From Leptospira terpstrae serovar Hualin str. LT 11-33 = ATCC 700639 (GTDB taxonomy: Bacteria; Spirochaetota; Leptospiria; Leptospirales; Leptospiraceae), in assembly GCF_000332495.1 (NCBI RefSeq), contig NZ_AOGW02000011.1, positions 62,001-126,000 on the forward strand: 64,000 nucleotides of DNA, given 5' to 3'. A program made the translations under genes and the position numbers. The notes beneath the pieces were generated by a model, which saw only the letters and a program-made list of their open reading frames with translations, searched no databases and was not told where the DNA came from. How positions within the stretch are numbered: the first letter of the stretch is position 1; every line of letters begins with the position of its first letter. Below are positions 25,815 to 35,859 of this stretch, piece by piece.

Positions 25815-25834
25815 ACCGAAACCATTTGGTAGTT

Positions 25835-26812
25835 TTATTCGTTAGTATCTCTTTGTTGTAAATTCCTATTCCAAATTTCAAAGCCAATCCTTTCAATCGG
25901 TGAATCCTGAAAATAAGCACCAAACTCTTGTTTTGTGAGATGTGTTTTTTCAGTAAATTCGGGATCTGTCCAGAAGGCTCTGGGTAAAAATTTTGGCTCC
26001 GTAGTTTCAACCCGGTTCCGTTTAGCCACATTTGCATTCCAAGGGCAAACTTCTTGGCAAAGATCACAACCATACACCCAACCCTTTCGGTCCCATTGCA
26101 AAAATGATTCTGAAATTTCCGAAGTTTCTCTATCCTCGATGGTTAAGTAAGAAATACATTTTCTTGCATCTATTTTATATTCTTCGAGGGCTCCTGTAGG
26201 ACAAACATCCAAACATTTACGACAACTCCCGCAGTGGTCCGTGACAATTTCTTCTGGATCTGGTCCACCTAACTCTAAATCGGTTAGAATGGTGGAGAGA
26301 AAAAAATAAGACCCTAATGTTGGATGGATCAAATTTGTATTTTTTCCCTGCCAAACAATCCCCGACTCTCTTGTCAGGATTTTTTCAGCGATAGGCAAAC
26401 TGTCCACGGATTGACGAAATTTATGACCAGGAAACTCACTGCGAAGAGTCTTTAAAATTCGATTGCCTTTCTCTTTTAAAACACTATGATAATCAGAACC
26501 TAACGCATAACGAGAAACTTTGGATTCCATTTGGGAAACAACTTGCTCTCCCTCGTTTGACCGGTAAACAAATCCAAGACAAATCACAGAACGAGGGGCA
26601 AGGCCCAAATTTTCAAAACGGTTCCGAATTCCCACCGCATGGTCTTTGGCAAACCAAGTCATATTTCCAAACCGGTTTTCCAAAATCCATTCCTCTAGAT
26701 GTTCTAAATCGGAAGCAGGGATTTTTGCCTCTGCAAATCCAACCAAAGAAAAACCTTCTTTTTCACAAATGGTTTTAATTTGAGAACGAATCTGATAGAT
26801 TGGATTTGTCAT
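25835..26812 (-). CDS. queG: Epoxyqueuosine reductase
   Basis: This cobalamin- and 4Fe-4S-dependent enzyme makes the last step of queuosine formation in tRNA. Two ferredoxin-like clusters are visible: CGSCRKCLDVCPTGAL and YGCDLCQEVCPWN, plus the N-terminal SLVGFAEAKIP and a WQGKN/TN motif. ATG 26812 gives 325 residues, the usual length. A longer frame to 26929 adds a stretch unlike the family and would overlap the divergent gene. The start codon overlaps the divergent ATG at 26811. Confidence 0.93.
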   Translation of the reverse strand: MTNPIYQIRSQIKTICEKEGFSLVGFAEAKIPASDLEHLEEWILENRFGNMTWFAKDHAVGIRNRFENLGLAPRSVICLGFVYRSNEGEQVVSQMESKVSRYALGSDYHSVLKEKGNRILKTLRSEFPGHKFRQSVDSLPIAEKILTRESGIVWQGKNTNLIHPTLGSYFFLSTILTDLELGGPDPEEIVTDHCGSCRKCLDVCPTGALEEYKIDARKCISYLTIEDRETSEISESFLQWDRKGWVYGCDLCQEVCPWNANVAKRNRVETTEPKFLPRAFWTDPEFTEKTHLTKQEFGAYFQDSPIERIGFEIWNRNLQQRDTNE

Positions 26813-27197
26813 GGGTGAAAAGAAGAATGAAGTGTATCTTAATGAAATTAAGTCAAAGTTGCCAAGCCATTTGTATGTCCATGTCCCAAAACTCGTTTCC
26901 TTATTTCCACAAATAGAAGCCCTAGTCACCCTTCCCCAAGGAATTCCAGACTTACTACGAAAGGGAATTTATTTTGCATTACTGCAATCTGTGGTTCGTC
27001 TCATCGACAGAAACACGGACCCGCTCCTTCCAGAAATCCTTCCTGAATATGGGGAACTCATTCGTTCTGTTTCCGAAACCTATTCTATTTTACATCCGGA
27101 AGCAGAGTCCAACTGGTTAGACGAATGCATCCAATTTGGAGACAAATCTGCTTATCACTGGGAGTGGAAACATTTTGATTCGAGAGAGTTGTTCTAG
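26811..27197 (+). CDS. Hypothetical protein divergent from queG
   Basis: This 128-residue soluble protein has no recognised family and no signal or membrane segment. It ends with a Trp-rich stretch (SAYHWEWKHFDSRELF). ATG 26811 shares bases with the queG start (CATG on both strands). GTG at 26832, preceded by AAGAAG, is an alternative that would avoid the clash. It converges on the thioesterase gene with one base between the stops. Confidence 0.6.
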   Translation: MGEKKNEVYLNEIKSKLPSHLYVHVPKLVSLFPQIEALVTLPQGIPDLLRKGIYFALLQSVVRLIDRNTDPLLPEILPEYGELIRSVSETYSILHPEAESNWLDECIQFGDKSAYHWEWKHFDSRELF

Positions 27198-27198
27198 G

Positions 27199-27594
27199 TT
27201 ACAAACTTTCCTTTTCTAAAGATTTTAAAAAATCTGGTGGGATGGGTTTTTTGGATTTGGCTCGGTAATCAAAGTAAACTTGCACAGTCTTTGCCGAAAC
27301 ATAAAGAACATTTGTTTTTTGATCTCGAATCTCGTAAGAAAATTCCCAAGAGGTAGTGCCAATGGAAGAAACCCACGTCTCTACAAAAATGGAAGCACCA
27401 GGTAAAACCGAGGCCTTTAAATCCATTTCTACTCGAGCTAAAACAAAAGGAATGTCATCTAGTTCTGATACCGATAAGTAACGATTGCAAAAATCTAATC
27501 TTGCTAACTCTAAATAGGACGAATAACTAGCGTTATTGACTCTTCGCATGGGGTCCATGTCATTAAATCGAATTTGGATATCAGTTCGAATCAT
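27199..27594 (-). CDS. Acyl-CoA thioesterase, hot-dog (4HBT) family
   Basis: This 131-residue single hot-dog domain starts IRFNDMDPMRRVNNASYSSY, matching the 4HBT pattern (Asp near the start, VNN, Tyr), followed by ELARLDF, VLARVEMDLKASV and SWEFSYEIRD. It hydrolyses acyl-CoA or related thioesters; the substrate is unknown. It lies 43 bases downstream of the OmpA-like gene's start side on the minus strand and is probably a separate unit. Confidence 0.85.
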   Translation of the reverse strand: MIRTDIQIRFNDMDPMRRVNNASYSSYLELARLDFCNRYLSVSELDDIPFVLARVEMDLKASVLPGASIFVETWVSSIGTTSWEFSYEIRDQKTNVLYVSAKTVQVYFDYRAKSKKPIPPDFLKSLEKESL

Positions 27595-27637
27595 AGTGTT
27601 TTAATCAAAAGACAAAATCGAATCCAATTCGTCACCT

Positions 27638-28114
27638 CTATGTTTCTATTTTGTATTGGATCTGGACCGATCGTAATAACCTTCGCGATTCAGGACTTCT
27701 TCCATAAATTGGATCTAAAAAAGACTTTTTTATTTTATCTTTGGAAATTCCCCAAGAGACCAAATTTTTTTCTACAATGAGAACTCTCTCTTTCACTAAA
27801 CGTCGATTTTTTGCAAGATTGCCCGATGCATCAGCCGAACCAATGAGTGTAACATATTCTATTTGGGATAAAATACCAGAGTTAAAATGGAATCGTAACG
27901 AATCCATCGATTGTTTTTCCAATTGAGAGGAACCAGCAGCAAAGAGAACAGAAAATTCCCGAATCGTGGATTCCGTAACATTTGTATTTTTTTCAAAAGT
28001 GGAATTTTCCAATCCGCGTAAAATAGGTGCAGACCCTTTATTTTTTGGACTGTTTGTCCAAATCCAAAGGAGAAGAAAGCCCATTCCGACTAACATTAGG
28101 GATATCCAAACCAT
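27638..28114 (-). CDS. OmpA-C-like domain protein, single N-terminal anchor
   Basis: This 158-residue protein has a membrane anchor (residues 3-21), a short linker and a C-terminal region like the OmpA/MotB peptidoglycan-binding fold: FAAGSSQLEKQSMDSLRF, VTLIGSADASGNLAKN, RRLVKERVLIV. It would link the inner membrane or envelope to peptidoglycan. The match is to the domain outline rather than to a close homologue. Confidence 0.65.
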   Translation of the reverse strand: MVWISLMLVGMGFLLLWIWTNSPKNKGSAPILRGLENSTFEKNTNVTESTIREFSVLFAAGSSQLEKQSMDSLRFHFNSGILSQIEYVTLIGSADASGNLAKNRRLVKERVLIVEKNLVSWGISKDKIKKSFLDPIYGRSPESRRLLRSVQIQYKIET

Positions 28115-28198
28115 TACCCGTTAGACTCCCTACTGATTCCTGGAAATTAATTTCAAACTAGTAGACAAAATGATTAAAAAAAAGTAAACTATCAAGTT

Positions 28199-30478
28199 AT
28201 GAATTTATTACGAAAACTTTTTATAATTTATTCATTGTCAGTGGGGACATTCTTCGGTTGCAAACCTGCGGAACTTTCCAACACTTGCGATGCGAAAACA
28301 GATGCTTTTTTATATGCAACGATCATACGTTATGTTACGGGGGATCGTTCCCCTTCTTGTCTACCCTCTTTTGATTTCCAAGATCTTTGGGGAGTGTTTA
28401 TGCCAACGCCACCGTCAATCGTAACAAGTATCAATGCGATGACTAGTTATAACGACCAAATCATCATTGGGGGAAGTTTCCAATTCGTAGGCCCTTCTAC
28501 TGGTAATGTTGTTTATTTAGAAACAGCCACGGGGAAGGTACTACCCAATCGTTATTGTCCTTATTTAAAAGTAGTGGGAACTACGGGTATCGCCATTTCT
28601 GATGGGTATGGTGGTTTTTATATTGGCGGTGAATTCTTTGCAGTCCAAGGCGAAGAAAGATTTAGTGTTGCCCATATCCTTCCTGGTTGCCAATTAGATC
28701 GTAACTTCAACGTTCTCAATGATAATAATAAAAATATTTATAGCTTATTACTAGCAGGAGATTTCCTCTATTTAGGCGGATATTATACGGACGATAATAG
28801 TGGGTATCTGGTTCGTGTGAATCGATATACCGGAGCCTTGGACACTTCGTTCACTCCCAATCCGAATACCCTAGTGTCCGATTTAGAAACCGATGGGGAC
28901 TCTCTTTATGTTTGTGGAGATTTTACGAATATCGGTGGTTATGCGAAAACTGGTTTAGCGAAGTTTTCTCTCTCCACCGGTCTTATCATATCTTCTTTCA
29001 CGACAACGATAAACGGAGGTAGTTGCTTAGACTTGCACTACGGAACCGATGCCAATGGAAGTCCGAATATCTATGCCGTTGGTGATTTGACAACCCCAAC
29101 ATTTAGTAGAGCCATATCTTTTTTTCCCGATGGGACTTTAACCACTTGGAATCCAAATCCCAATTTTAAGGTCAACTCCATCCAACAGTATAACAATATA
29201 CTTTATTTAGCGGGAGAATTCACTACCATCAATGGGGGAACCGCAGCTGCCAATTTAGTATCTGTGAATCATAGCACAGGGACTGCCATAACCACAAATT
29301 TCGGCGTCAATGGCGTTGTAGCTACGATTCAAATCATTGAAAATACATTATACTTAACCGGAAGTTTTACCGCTGTGAAATCTGTTCCGAGAAACTATGC
29401 TGCGGCACTTTCTTTACCCGATGAATCGGTCACTGCCTTTGATCCGAACTATGATGGTAGTTTCAGCAATCCTGGTTCGGGGATTGTATCGGCAGGGAAC
29501 GGGGTCGTACTTTTCACTTCCAGTCGTAACACGGTGAATGTAACCGCCCGAAATAATTTTGCCGTTTTAGATGAAGTGACAGGAGCACCGATAGAAGGAA
29601 CACCTTACTTTGATTTTCCGATCAAAGCCCTTCATAGAGTGAACAACCGACTATTTGTCGGAGGGAGTTTTACCAATATTGCAGGCCAGGCTCGAAACGC
29701 TTTTGCCATTTTGGATCTACCCCATTACAATGTAAGCCCTATTAACACCGTCCTTACTGGCTCCCCGGAAATCCGCACGATCACGAGCGATGAATCACAA
29801 GTTTATGTAGGAGGAACAAGTTTAGCCAATGTGAACGCTCAAGTTAGAAACGGTGCTTTTGCTCTGAACTTAGGTGACCTTTCCGTTAGTGGATGGAATC
29901 CTAATCTCAACGGTAGCGGAGAAAGTTTTCTCGTTGTGTTAGACCTGATATTTCTCGGTGGCTTGTATACAGGGATTAATGGTGATGGTGTCACCACTAG
30001 CTACCAAGCCGTGGACAAAGTCACTGGCACTAAACGCAACATTCCTTCTTCCACCAGTTTTCCGAGTAGTGGTGTTTATGCGCAAAGCTTAGCAGGATCA
30101 AGAATTTTCCTAGGGGGACAGTTTACGACGATTGGTGGCGTCAGTTACAATAACATTGCTGTGTACAATCTTGCAACACAATCTTACGAACAACCTAACC
30201 CGGTGTATGCCGACAATATTGTAAACCATATTGCAGCCTATCCAGATGGGAATGTATTGATTGGCGGATCCTTCACTGCATTGAATGGTGTTGCTAATAA
30301 CTATTCCCTAGGGGTCTTCAATAGTAACACCAATACTCTTTCTCCTTGGAAGGCATCTATCAATGATGTGGTTTATACATCCATGTATAAAAATGGAAAA
30401 TACTATCTTGGTGGCGCATTTAGCATAGCACACAAAAGAAGTAATGGTGGGCTCGTTCGGTCTAGTTTGAACGAATGA
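28199..30478 (+). CDS. Large repeat lipoprotein, paralogue A (beta-propeller-like)
   Basis: This 759-residue protein has a lipobox (VGTFFGC, Cys21) and a Cys-containing head (CKPAELSNTC, LATIIRYVTGD, SPSCLPSF). The body is built of about twelve to fifteen ~45-residue units with a repeated pattern IYLGGxFTxxNGxxR.xxAxLDxxTG, like delta-60 or kelch-type propeller repeats, rich in Gly, Asn, Thr and Tyr. It probably folds into one or two propellers on the outer membrane surface. The next gene is a tandem paralogue. Ligand unknown. Confidence 0.83.
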   Translation: MNLLRKLFIIYSLSVGTFFGCKPAELSNTCDAKTDAFLYATIIRYVTGDRSPSCLPSFDFQDLWGVFMPTPPSIVTSINAMTSYNDQIIIGGSFQFVGPSTGNVVYLETATGKVLPNRYCPYLKVVGTTGIAISDGYGGFYIGGEFFAVQGEERFSVAHILPGCQLDRNFNVLNDNNKNIYSLLLAGDFLYLGGYYTDDNSGYLVRVNRYTGALDTSFTPNPNTLVSDLETDGDSLYVCGDFTNIGGYAKTGLAKFSLSTGLIISSFTTTINGGSCLDLHYGTDANGSPNIYAVGDLTTPTFSRAISFFPDGTLTTWNPNPNFKVNSIQQYNNILYLAGEFTTINGGTAAANLVSVNHSTGTAITTNFGVNGVVATIQIIENTLYLTGSFTAVKSVPRNYAAALSLPDESVTAFDPNYDGSFSNPGSGIVSAGNGVVLFTSSRNTVNVTARNNFAVLDEVTGAPIEGTPYFDFPIKALHRVNNRLFVGGSFTNIAGQARNAFAILDLPHYNVSPINTVLTGSPEIRTITSDESQVYVGGTSLANVNAQVRNGAFALNLGDLSVSGWNPNLNGSGESFLVVLDLIFLGGLYTGINGDGVTTSYQAVDKVTGTKRNIPSSTSFPSSGVYAQSLAGSRIFLGGQFTTIGGVSYNNIAVYNLATQSYEQPNPVYADNIVNHIAAYPDGNVLIGGSFTALNGVANNYSLGVFNSNTNTLSPWKASINDVVYTSMYKNGKYYLGGAFSIAHKRSNGGLVRSSLNE

Positions 30479-30631
30479 TTACATAACAGACGTTATTCTG
30501 TATTTACAAAATTCTTAGATTCAGATACTCAAATAAGATACATTTTTTAACTTAGAATCTTAAGTAGAAATGCTAAGATTTAAGAATTTCAAAAAACTAG
30601 ACATGAATCTATAGATCTTAACTCTGTATCT

Positions 30632-32905
30632 ATGCGCCGAATTCTTATTTTTTTATGTATTTTTTCCGTATCATTTACTTCTCTGACTCTCTGCAAACCA
30701 GCGGAACTCCAGAATACTTGTGATGCTCGGTCAGAATCCTATTTATTGGCAAGTTTAGTTCGGTTTGCCACAGGGGACAGATCCGCTTCTTGCCTTCCCG
30801 CGTTTACCTTTCTTGACCAATGGGGAGTGTATGGATCCACTACCTCCAAGGTTTATAGCATCACAAGTTATAATGACCAAATCATTGTGGGTGGTGATTT
30901 CACGTTGACCGGTGTCGCTACTGGGAGTGCTTCCATGGTGGATTCTGTCACTGGGGCAGTGGTTCCCAACCGGTTTTGTCCTCATTTAAAAGTAAAAGGA
31001 CTTAGTAATGCAGCTATTTCTGATGGGTCTGGTGGATTTTATATCGCAGGTGATTTCTCCTATGTCCAAGGAATCAAACGAAGCCAAGTGGCCCATATTT
31101 TACCTGGTTGCCAAGTGGATCCCAACTTTAATCCAGCAGAAGACCAAACGAGATACATAACAGCCTTGCAACTATTAGGTGACAATTTATATGTAGGCGG
31201 TATGTTTACCAGTTGGGATTCTAGTTCTCAATCCAATATTGCATCTCTCAATCGTTATACGGGAAAACTCAATCCAGAGTTTATCACCGGTACTTTTGAT
31301 AATGGAGTTTTTGATATTGTCAGTGATGGATCGGCCTTGTACGTCGGTGGGCATTTTCAAAACATTGGGGCAACACCTAGATATGGACTTGTGAAATTAT
31401 CTCCCAACACGGGAGCCATCGATTCGACCTTTACAGGCCAAGCACCTGTCGGTGGTCAGGTGAATGATTTGTATCTCGGAACGGATCATACAGGCACACC
31501 AGTGCTTTATATAGTCGGACCATTTACCGGTCGTGCGAGGTCTTTTTATTTAAACGGAACTCAAACAACTTGGGCACCAAACCCAAACTTAGAAGTATTC
31601 AAAATCCAACAATATGAAAATACAATTTATTTGGGTGGCGATTTCACAACCATTGGAGTCACTCCTGCGAATTACTTGGTGGGTGTAGACAATCAATTAG
31701 GTGCGGTCAAAGAAAATAATTTTGCCATCAACAATTATGTAAGAAACTTATCTGTCATTGGAAATAAACTTTATGTCCTCGGTGAATTTACTGAAGCCAA
31801 AGGCCAAAAGAGAAACTATGCTGCTAGTTATGATTTACCAAGTGGGAGTCTAAATATTTGGGATCCCAATTTGAACTCTGTGATCTATTTTCCTGCTGGA
31901 GATATTGTTTCTTCTGGATCTTCACTTCTCATAGCGAGCAATCACACAGCAGTTAATACCAAACTCCGAAACCATTTTGTTGTATTTGAAGAGTCAACGG
32001 GTTCACCCATAGAAGGAACTCCCAATTTTGATTTTCCTATCAAAACCTTACATAGAAAAGGCAATCATCTTTTTGTTGGTGGGAGTTTTGAAAACGTAAA
32101 CGGAACGCCAAGAGTTGCCTTTGCCATTTTAGATTTGCCATCTTATAGTTTGAATCCAACGAATCTAGGAGTTTCTGGCAGTTCTCTTGAAATTAGAACG
32201 ATCACAAGTAGCGAATCTCAAATTTTTTTTGGCGGAGCCGGAATGACTACAGTCAGTGGACAGTCACGAAATGCTCTCGCCTCTATTAGTTCGGAAAACC
32301 TGATTCTGACTGGCTGGAATCCCAATTTAGGACCAAATAGCGCCACATCCCTTCTTGTATTCAATGACGCCGTATTTGTGGGAGGTTTATACAACACTCT
32401 CAACGGAAACAATACCATAAGCAATTACAGAGCAGTAGATACAAATACTGGGTTAGCATTAAACTACCCTTCTAACTCAATCTATCCCAATAGTGATGTA
32501 TCCGCTCAGGCTTATTTTAATGGTAATATATATTTGGGTGGGATATTTACTACGATTGGTGCTGGATCATTCAGTAATTTCGCCATCTATGATACCATCA
32601 ATCAATCTTATATTTCACCTAACCCAATTTATGCGAATGGATTTGTAAATTCTATCGCTGTTTCGCCGGAAGGGAAGGTAGTCGTAGCCGGTTCTTTTAC
32701 AGGACTCAATGGTTCAACAAATTCAAACTACTTAGGCGCATTTGATAGTGGAACAAATACTATTTTACCATGGGCCCCAAATTTGGAAAATACCGGATAC
32801 GCCACCCATTATCGAAATGGGAAATGGTACATTGGTGGTGAATTTAAAAATGCATTTAACAAAGCGTATGGCGGCTTATTCATAAGCGATCTTAACGAAA
32901 GATAG
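30632..32905 (+). CDS. Large repeat lipoprotein, paralogue B (beta-propeller-like)
   Basis: This 757-residue protein shares its head (CKPAELQNTC, VRFATGDRSASCLPAF, Cys21 lipobox) and repeat plan with the preceding gene. Examples of repeats are LYVGGMFTSWDSSSQ, LYVGGHFQNIGATPR, IYLGGDFTTIGVTP and LFVGGSFENVNGTPR. The likely fold is a propeller at the cell surface. It probably has its own promoter in the 153-base gap, since that gap is larger than usual for coupled genes. Substitutions are spread along the length, so the two copies may bind different partners. Confidence 0.83.
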   Translation: MRRILIFLCIFSVSFTSLTLCKPAELQNTCDARSESYLLASLVRFATGDRSASCLPAFTFLDQWGVYGSTTSKVYSITSYNDQIIVGGDFTLTGVATGSASMVDSVTGAVVPNRFCPHLKVKGLSNAAISDGSGGFYIAGDFSYVQGIKRSQVAHILPGCQVDPNFNPAEDQTRYITALQLLGDNLYVGGMFTSWDSSSQSNIASLNRYTGKLNPEFITGTFDNGVFDIVSDGSALYVGGHFQNIGATPRYGLVKLSPNTGAIDSTFTGQAPVGGQVNDLYLGTDHTGTPVLYIVGPFTGRARSFYLNGTQTTWAPNPNLEVFKIQQYENTIYLGGDFTTIGVTPANYLVGVDNQLGAVKENNFAINNYVRNLSVIGNKLYVLGEFTEAKGQKRNYAASYDLPSGSLNIWDPNLNSVIYFPAGDIVSSGSSLLIASNHTAVNTKLRNHFVVFEESTGSPIEGTPNFDFPIKTLHRKGNHLFVGGSFENVNGTPRVAFAILDLPSYSLNPTNLGVSGSSLEIRTITSSESQIFFGGAGMTTVSGQSRNALASISSENLILTGWNPNLGPNSATSLLVFNDAVFVGGLYNTLNGNNTISNYRAVDTNTGLALNYPSNSIYPNSDVSAQAYFNGNIYLGGIFTTIGAGSFSNFAIYDTINQSYISPNPIYANGFVNSIAVSPEGKVVVAGSFTGLNGSTNSNYLGAFDSGTNTILPWAPNLENTGYATHYRNGKWYIGGEFKNAFNKAYGGLFISDLNER

Positions 32906-32929
32906 GTTCTTTGAGTCAGATCTTCAGAT

Positions 32930-33874
32930 CTATTTCTGTTTTTTTGGTTTTCTTTTCAGGATTTTTAACATTGCTTCTTCCCCTTTTTTGGCACCAAGGA
33001 GAACTGTTTTATAAAGTTTCGTGCGAATGGTTGTTGTCAGTTTGACCGGTAGTGGTGCATCCGGTGCTACAGTGATGATCTTGACTCCGCGCGGAGGTTT
33101 GACTGCAAGTTCTCTTGCAGAATTAAAATGGAAGTGGTGGAGTTTTCGCATTAACCTACGAATGGCTCTATGTTTTGGGAACGCAAGTAAACTTGTGAAA
33201 CGAGTTAAAGGACCTGAAATATGGCGGATCGGTGAGTTCATAATCACAACAATTTCTTTATATCCCGCTTCTATGATATCTTGAATCGGAAGAGGATTTA
33301 AAATGGCCGCATCCGAATAAAGTTTTCCATTTAACCAATGTTTACCGCGAGTTGCAATAGGTAAAGAAGTAGCAGCTTTCAAAAGATCAAAGATATTAGA
33401 AGAAGTGGCTTTGATATACTCGATAGAATGAGTGTGAAGGTTACTCACTGCAATGGCAAAATGAGGAACATTTTTTCTATCCAAAGTTTCTGATTCCAAT
33501 CGAACTTTTTTACGAAAGATAAAATCAATTAAGTATTCTTGGTTGAGGAGGGTTTTTCCTTGGAAGGGATGGAAAAAAGATATGAGTTTACTTCCCGACA
33601 AATCTCGGTACCAAACTGCCAGTGCTTTTTCACTTTTTACTGGTTCTTCCTTGGGCATGGAAACATAATAAGCGGCGGCACAAGCTCCAGAAGACACACC
33701 CACCACCAAATCAAAGTAATTGGGTCTTAGGAAACGATTCCAAGCATACAAAACACCACCAGAAAATGCCCCTTTCATCCCTCCCCCTTCCACGAGAAGC
33801 GCTCTTTTGGAGCCTTTGGCCTTAGGAAGTTTTGGGTGGTTAGAAGATTCGTTAGAGGATGGAAATGGCACCAT
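32930..33874 (-). CDS. Patatin-like phospholipase
   Basis: This 314-residue patatin-domain protein has the oxyanion hole GGGMKGAFSGG near residue 33, the nucleophile Ser in VGVSSGACAA and the second dyad residue Asp in YSDAAILNPLP (the family usually has DGG/DGA). A C-terminal basic tail follows. It may cut phospholipids or acyl lipids; it has no signal peptide, so it may act in the cytoplasm. It converges on paralogue B. Confidence 0.87.
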   Translation of the reverse strand: MVPFPSSNESSNHPKLPKAKGSKRALLVEGGGMKGAFSGGVLYAWNRFLRPNYFDLVVGVSSGACAAAYYVSMPKEEPVKSEKALAVWYRDLSGSKLISFFHPFQGKTLLNQEYLIDFIFRKKVRLESETLDRKNVPHFAIAVSNLHTHSIEYIKATSSNIFDLLKAATSLPIATRGKHWLNGKLYSDAAILNPLPIQDIIEAGYKEIVVIMNSPIRHISGPLTRFTSLLAFPKHRAIRRLMRKLHHFHFNSARELAVKPPRGVKIITVAPDAPLPVKLTTTIRTKLYKTVLLGAKKGEEAMLKILKRKPKKQK

Positions 33875-34053
33875 AATGTCAGAGTCTTCTAGCCCGGTTC
33901 CGGTTGCAAAAAACTATTCAAACTAGAGTTCAGATTTCTATTCTTAGGGGAAACGCGAAGCAGAAGTGAGTGATTCCTAAGACCAATTCGAATTTTGGAA
34001 AAAATTTCATACTCATACAATAAATTTCACTACGTACGCAATTGAATATTAGT

Positions 34054-34614
34054 ATGCTCGGAATCAAAACGTTGGAGATCGAAGTGAACGGAACCTTAGT
34101 CAAAGGTTCTCTGCAACTGAATGCAAGAGGAGCATACCAATTGGACTTACTTTCTCCTTACGTAGGACCAATGTTTACGTTCTCTTTTCCGAAAATTTAC
34201 CATGCACTTTGGGAGGGACATATTTCCGAAATCGATGGTTATGCAACAAGCCACCTCCGCACCCTCTTCCATAAATGTGAAAACATCAAAAAGGAAGTGC
34301 CTAAGTTCGAAAAAGAGTTAAAAGAGTTTTGGTTAGAACTAGAAACAATCTCAGTACTTTCCCCACTTGAGTGGAATGAAAAATGTATGTTTCTCAAAAA
34401 GGCCTTACAAGAGGGCTATATGGATGCAGACACATACGAAAAAACTTTAAACGATCTAACCTTTGTCATGGAAAAAAAATATTTAGAAAGAGAGAAACGC
34501 TGTGAAGTGTTTTTATCTCAGTACCTTCCCGAGTATTCTCACCTACAAAATCATTTTTCATGGATTCACTTCTGTTATGAGTTAACAGAAAAAAAGCACC
34601 TACTCTTGCTTTAA
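34054..34614 (+). CDS. Hypothetical protein
   Basis: Starting at ATG 34054 this gives 186 residues; a TTG at 34042 is an alternative. The N-terminal ~60 residues look like a small beta-rich domain (EIEVNGTLVKGSLQL) and the remainder is helical and charged. No family is recognised, and there is no signal peptide or membrane segment. Confidence 0.6.
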   Translation: MLGIKTLEIEVNGTLVKGSLQLNARGAYQLDLLSPYVGPMFTFSFPKIYHALWEGHISEIDGYATSHLRTLFHKCENIKKEVPKFEKELKEFWLELETISVLSPLEWNEKCMFLKKALQEGYMDADTYEKTLNDLTFVMEKKYLEREKRCEVFLSQYLPEYSHLQNHFSWIHFCYELTEKKHLLLL

Positions 34615-34712
34615 TTTTTCGTTTTTCTTGCCAAAGAGAAGGTCTTAGCTTTACTTTCCATTAGATACGGAAATTTATTTCCGTCTCATAAAATGGAAAT
34701 CGGAAACTAGCT

Positions 34713-35846
34713 ATGCGACCAATGGATCAAATCACAGGGAAAGACCAAAAACACCATGTGATATTACACTATCTAATGAATCAGGAAATGAAAGCGAATT
34801 GGAATGGGCAAATCCAAACCATGACCGTAAGACAGGAATTACCTGGAAGCGATGAGATATTGGTCGATTGGTCCGAAGCATGGGTTCTTGCAGAAGGAAC
34901 CACATTCATCCTCTCTAAACTTTTAGCTCGTTACTTAGAACTTCATTGCACTTTTATAAAACAGATTTCACCTACAAAAATCCAGCTCCATGTGGATAAA
35001 GTTCTCATCGCTAAAAAAGAAAGATTAAATCCACGTTTTTCCATCACGGAAGAAGGACTTGTCAATGTAACCAACATCGTAAGTTCCAAAACTATCATTG
35101 AAGCCAATATGTTTAACATTCCGACTCTAGTGCGTGTTAACTTTGAAGACTATCGCAAACGTATGATGGCAAGATCCGGTGAAGCAGGCACCATGGATAT
35201 TTTTAAATCGGGAATGGAACGTAAGTTTGATGTGGTAAAATCCACGCAAAAAATTCTCTTCATCAAAGATGCAAGTAACGCAGATAGTTACAGGTCAACG
35301 GAAGAAGGGTTTATCAATTACGAAGACGAAATCGACGAACATGTTGATAAACTTGCAATGGCAGCTCGGGACAAAAAAATAAAATCAGAACTGATTGTTC
35401 CCATCCTCTACAAAAACGAATTAGAAGAAATTATTCCCATTGGATACTACTGGTTACAAACCAAAGATAATATCATTACCAATGATGATTTGACGTTCTA
35501 CCAAACACAAATTGCAGAAATGATCGAAAGGATCAAAGATGCAAACCTAATGACTACTGTCGAAAAATTCCCTGTTTTAGATTTGTCAGTCACTGGACTT
35601 AGGCTTCGTGTTGGAAATAGTAGTTTGGTGGAAACACTGCCCAAACAAAAAGGAATTTTGTTAGAATTAGTTTTTAAACTGCAAACCCCTTTCCGCTTTT
35701 TTGGCAAAATTGCTTGGGCAAAAAAGGAAGAATCCGGAGATTTACTGGTAGGTGTTGAGTTTTCTGGAAAACGAACCTATGCTGAAAAAGTTCGTTTCGA
35801 AGAAAACATCGAAATCATCAAAAATAACGGGAAATCTGCTGCCTAA
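34713..35846 (+). CDS. DUF1577 protein with C-terminal PilZ-like segment
   Basis: This 377-residue soluble protein resembles the Leptospira DUF1577 family. The C-terminal ~100 residues contain FPVLDLSVTGLRLRVG, close to the (D/N)xSxxG part of PilZ domains, and a following beta-barrel-like stretch. The usual RxxxR of c-di-GMP binding is not clear. The upstream region is helix-rich with a possible GAF-like part around residues 200-260. If PilZ-like it may respond to c-di-GMP; this is not proven. Confidence 0.7.
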   Translation: MRPMDQITGKDQKHHVILHYLMNQEMKANWNGQIQTMTVRQELPGSDEILVDWSEAWVLAEGTTFILSKLLARYLELHCTFIKQISPTKIQLHVDKVLIAKKERLNPRFSITEEGLVNVTNIVSSKTIIEANMFNIPTLVRVNFEDYRKRMMARSGEAGTMDIFKSGMERKFDVVKSTQKILFIKDASNADSYRSTEEGFINYEDEIDEHVDKLAMAARDKKIKSELIVPILYKNELEEIIPIGYYWLQTKDNIITNDDLTFYQTQIAEMIERIKDANLMTTVEKFPVLDLSVTGLRLRVGNSSLVETLPKQKGILLELVFKLQTPFRFFGKIAWAKKEESGDLLVGVEFSGKRTYAEKVRFEENIEIIKNNGKSAA

Positions 35847-35859
35847 AACGCCTGCGGTT

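Larger units (their letters stand above)
28199..32905 (+). repeat. Tandem gene duplication of the repeat lipoprotein
   Basis: The products of 28199-30478 and 30632-32905 share the lipoprotein head, repeat order and length (759 and 757 residues), including EGTP.FDFPIK.LHR and the ends GGLV/GGLF. They differ at many positions, so the duplication is not recent. It is separated by a 153-base AT-rich gap with no other feature seen. Confidence 0.8.

Noticed and set aside
28199..32905. CRISPR-like or short tandem DNA repeat
   Set aside because: The regular pattern is protein-level repeat structure in two lipoproteins; DNA units are not identical or evenly spaced.
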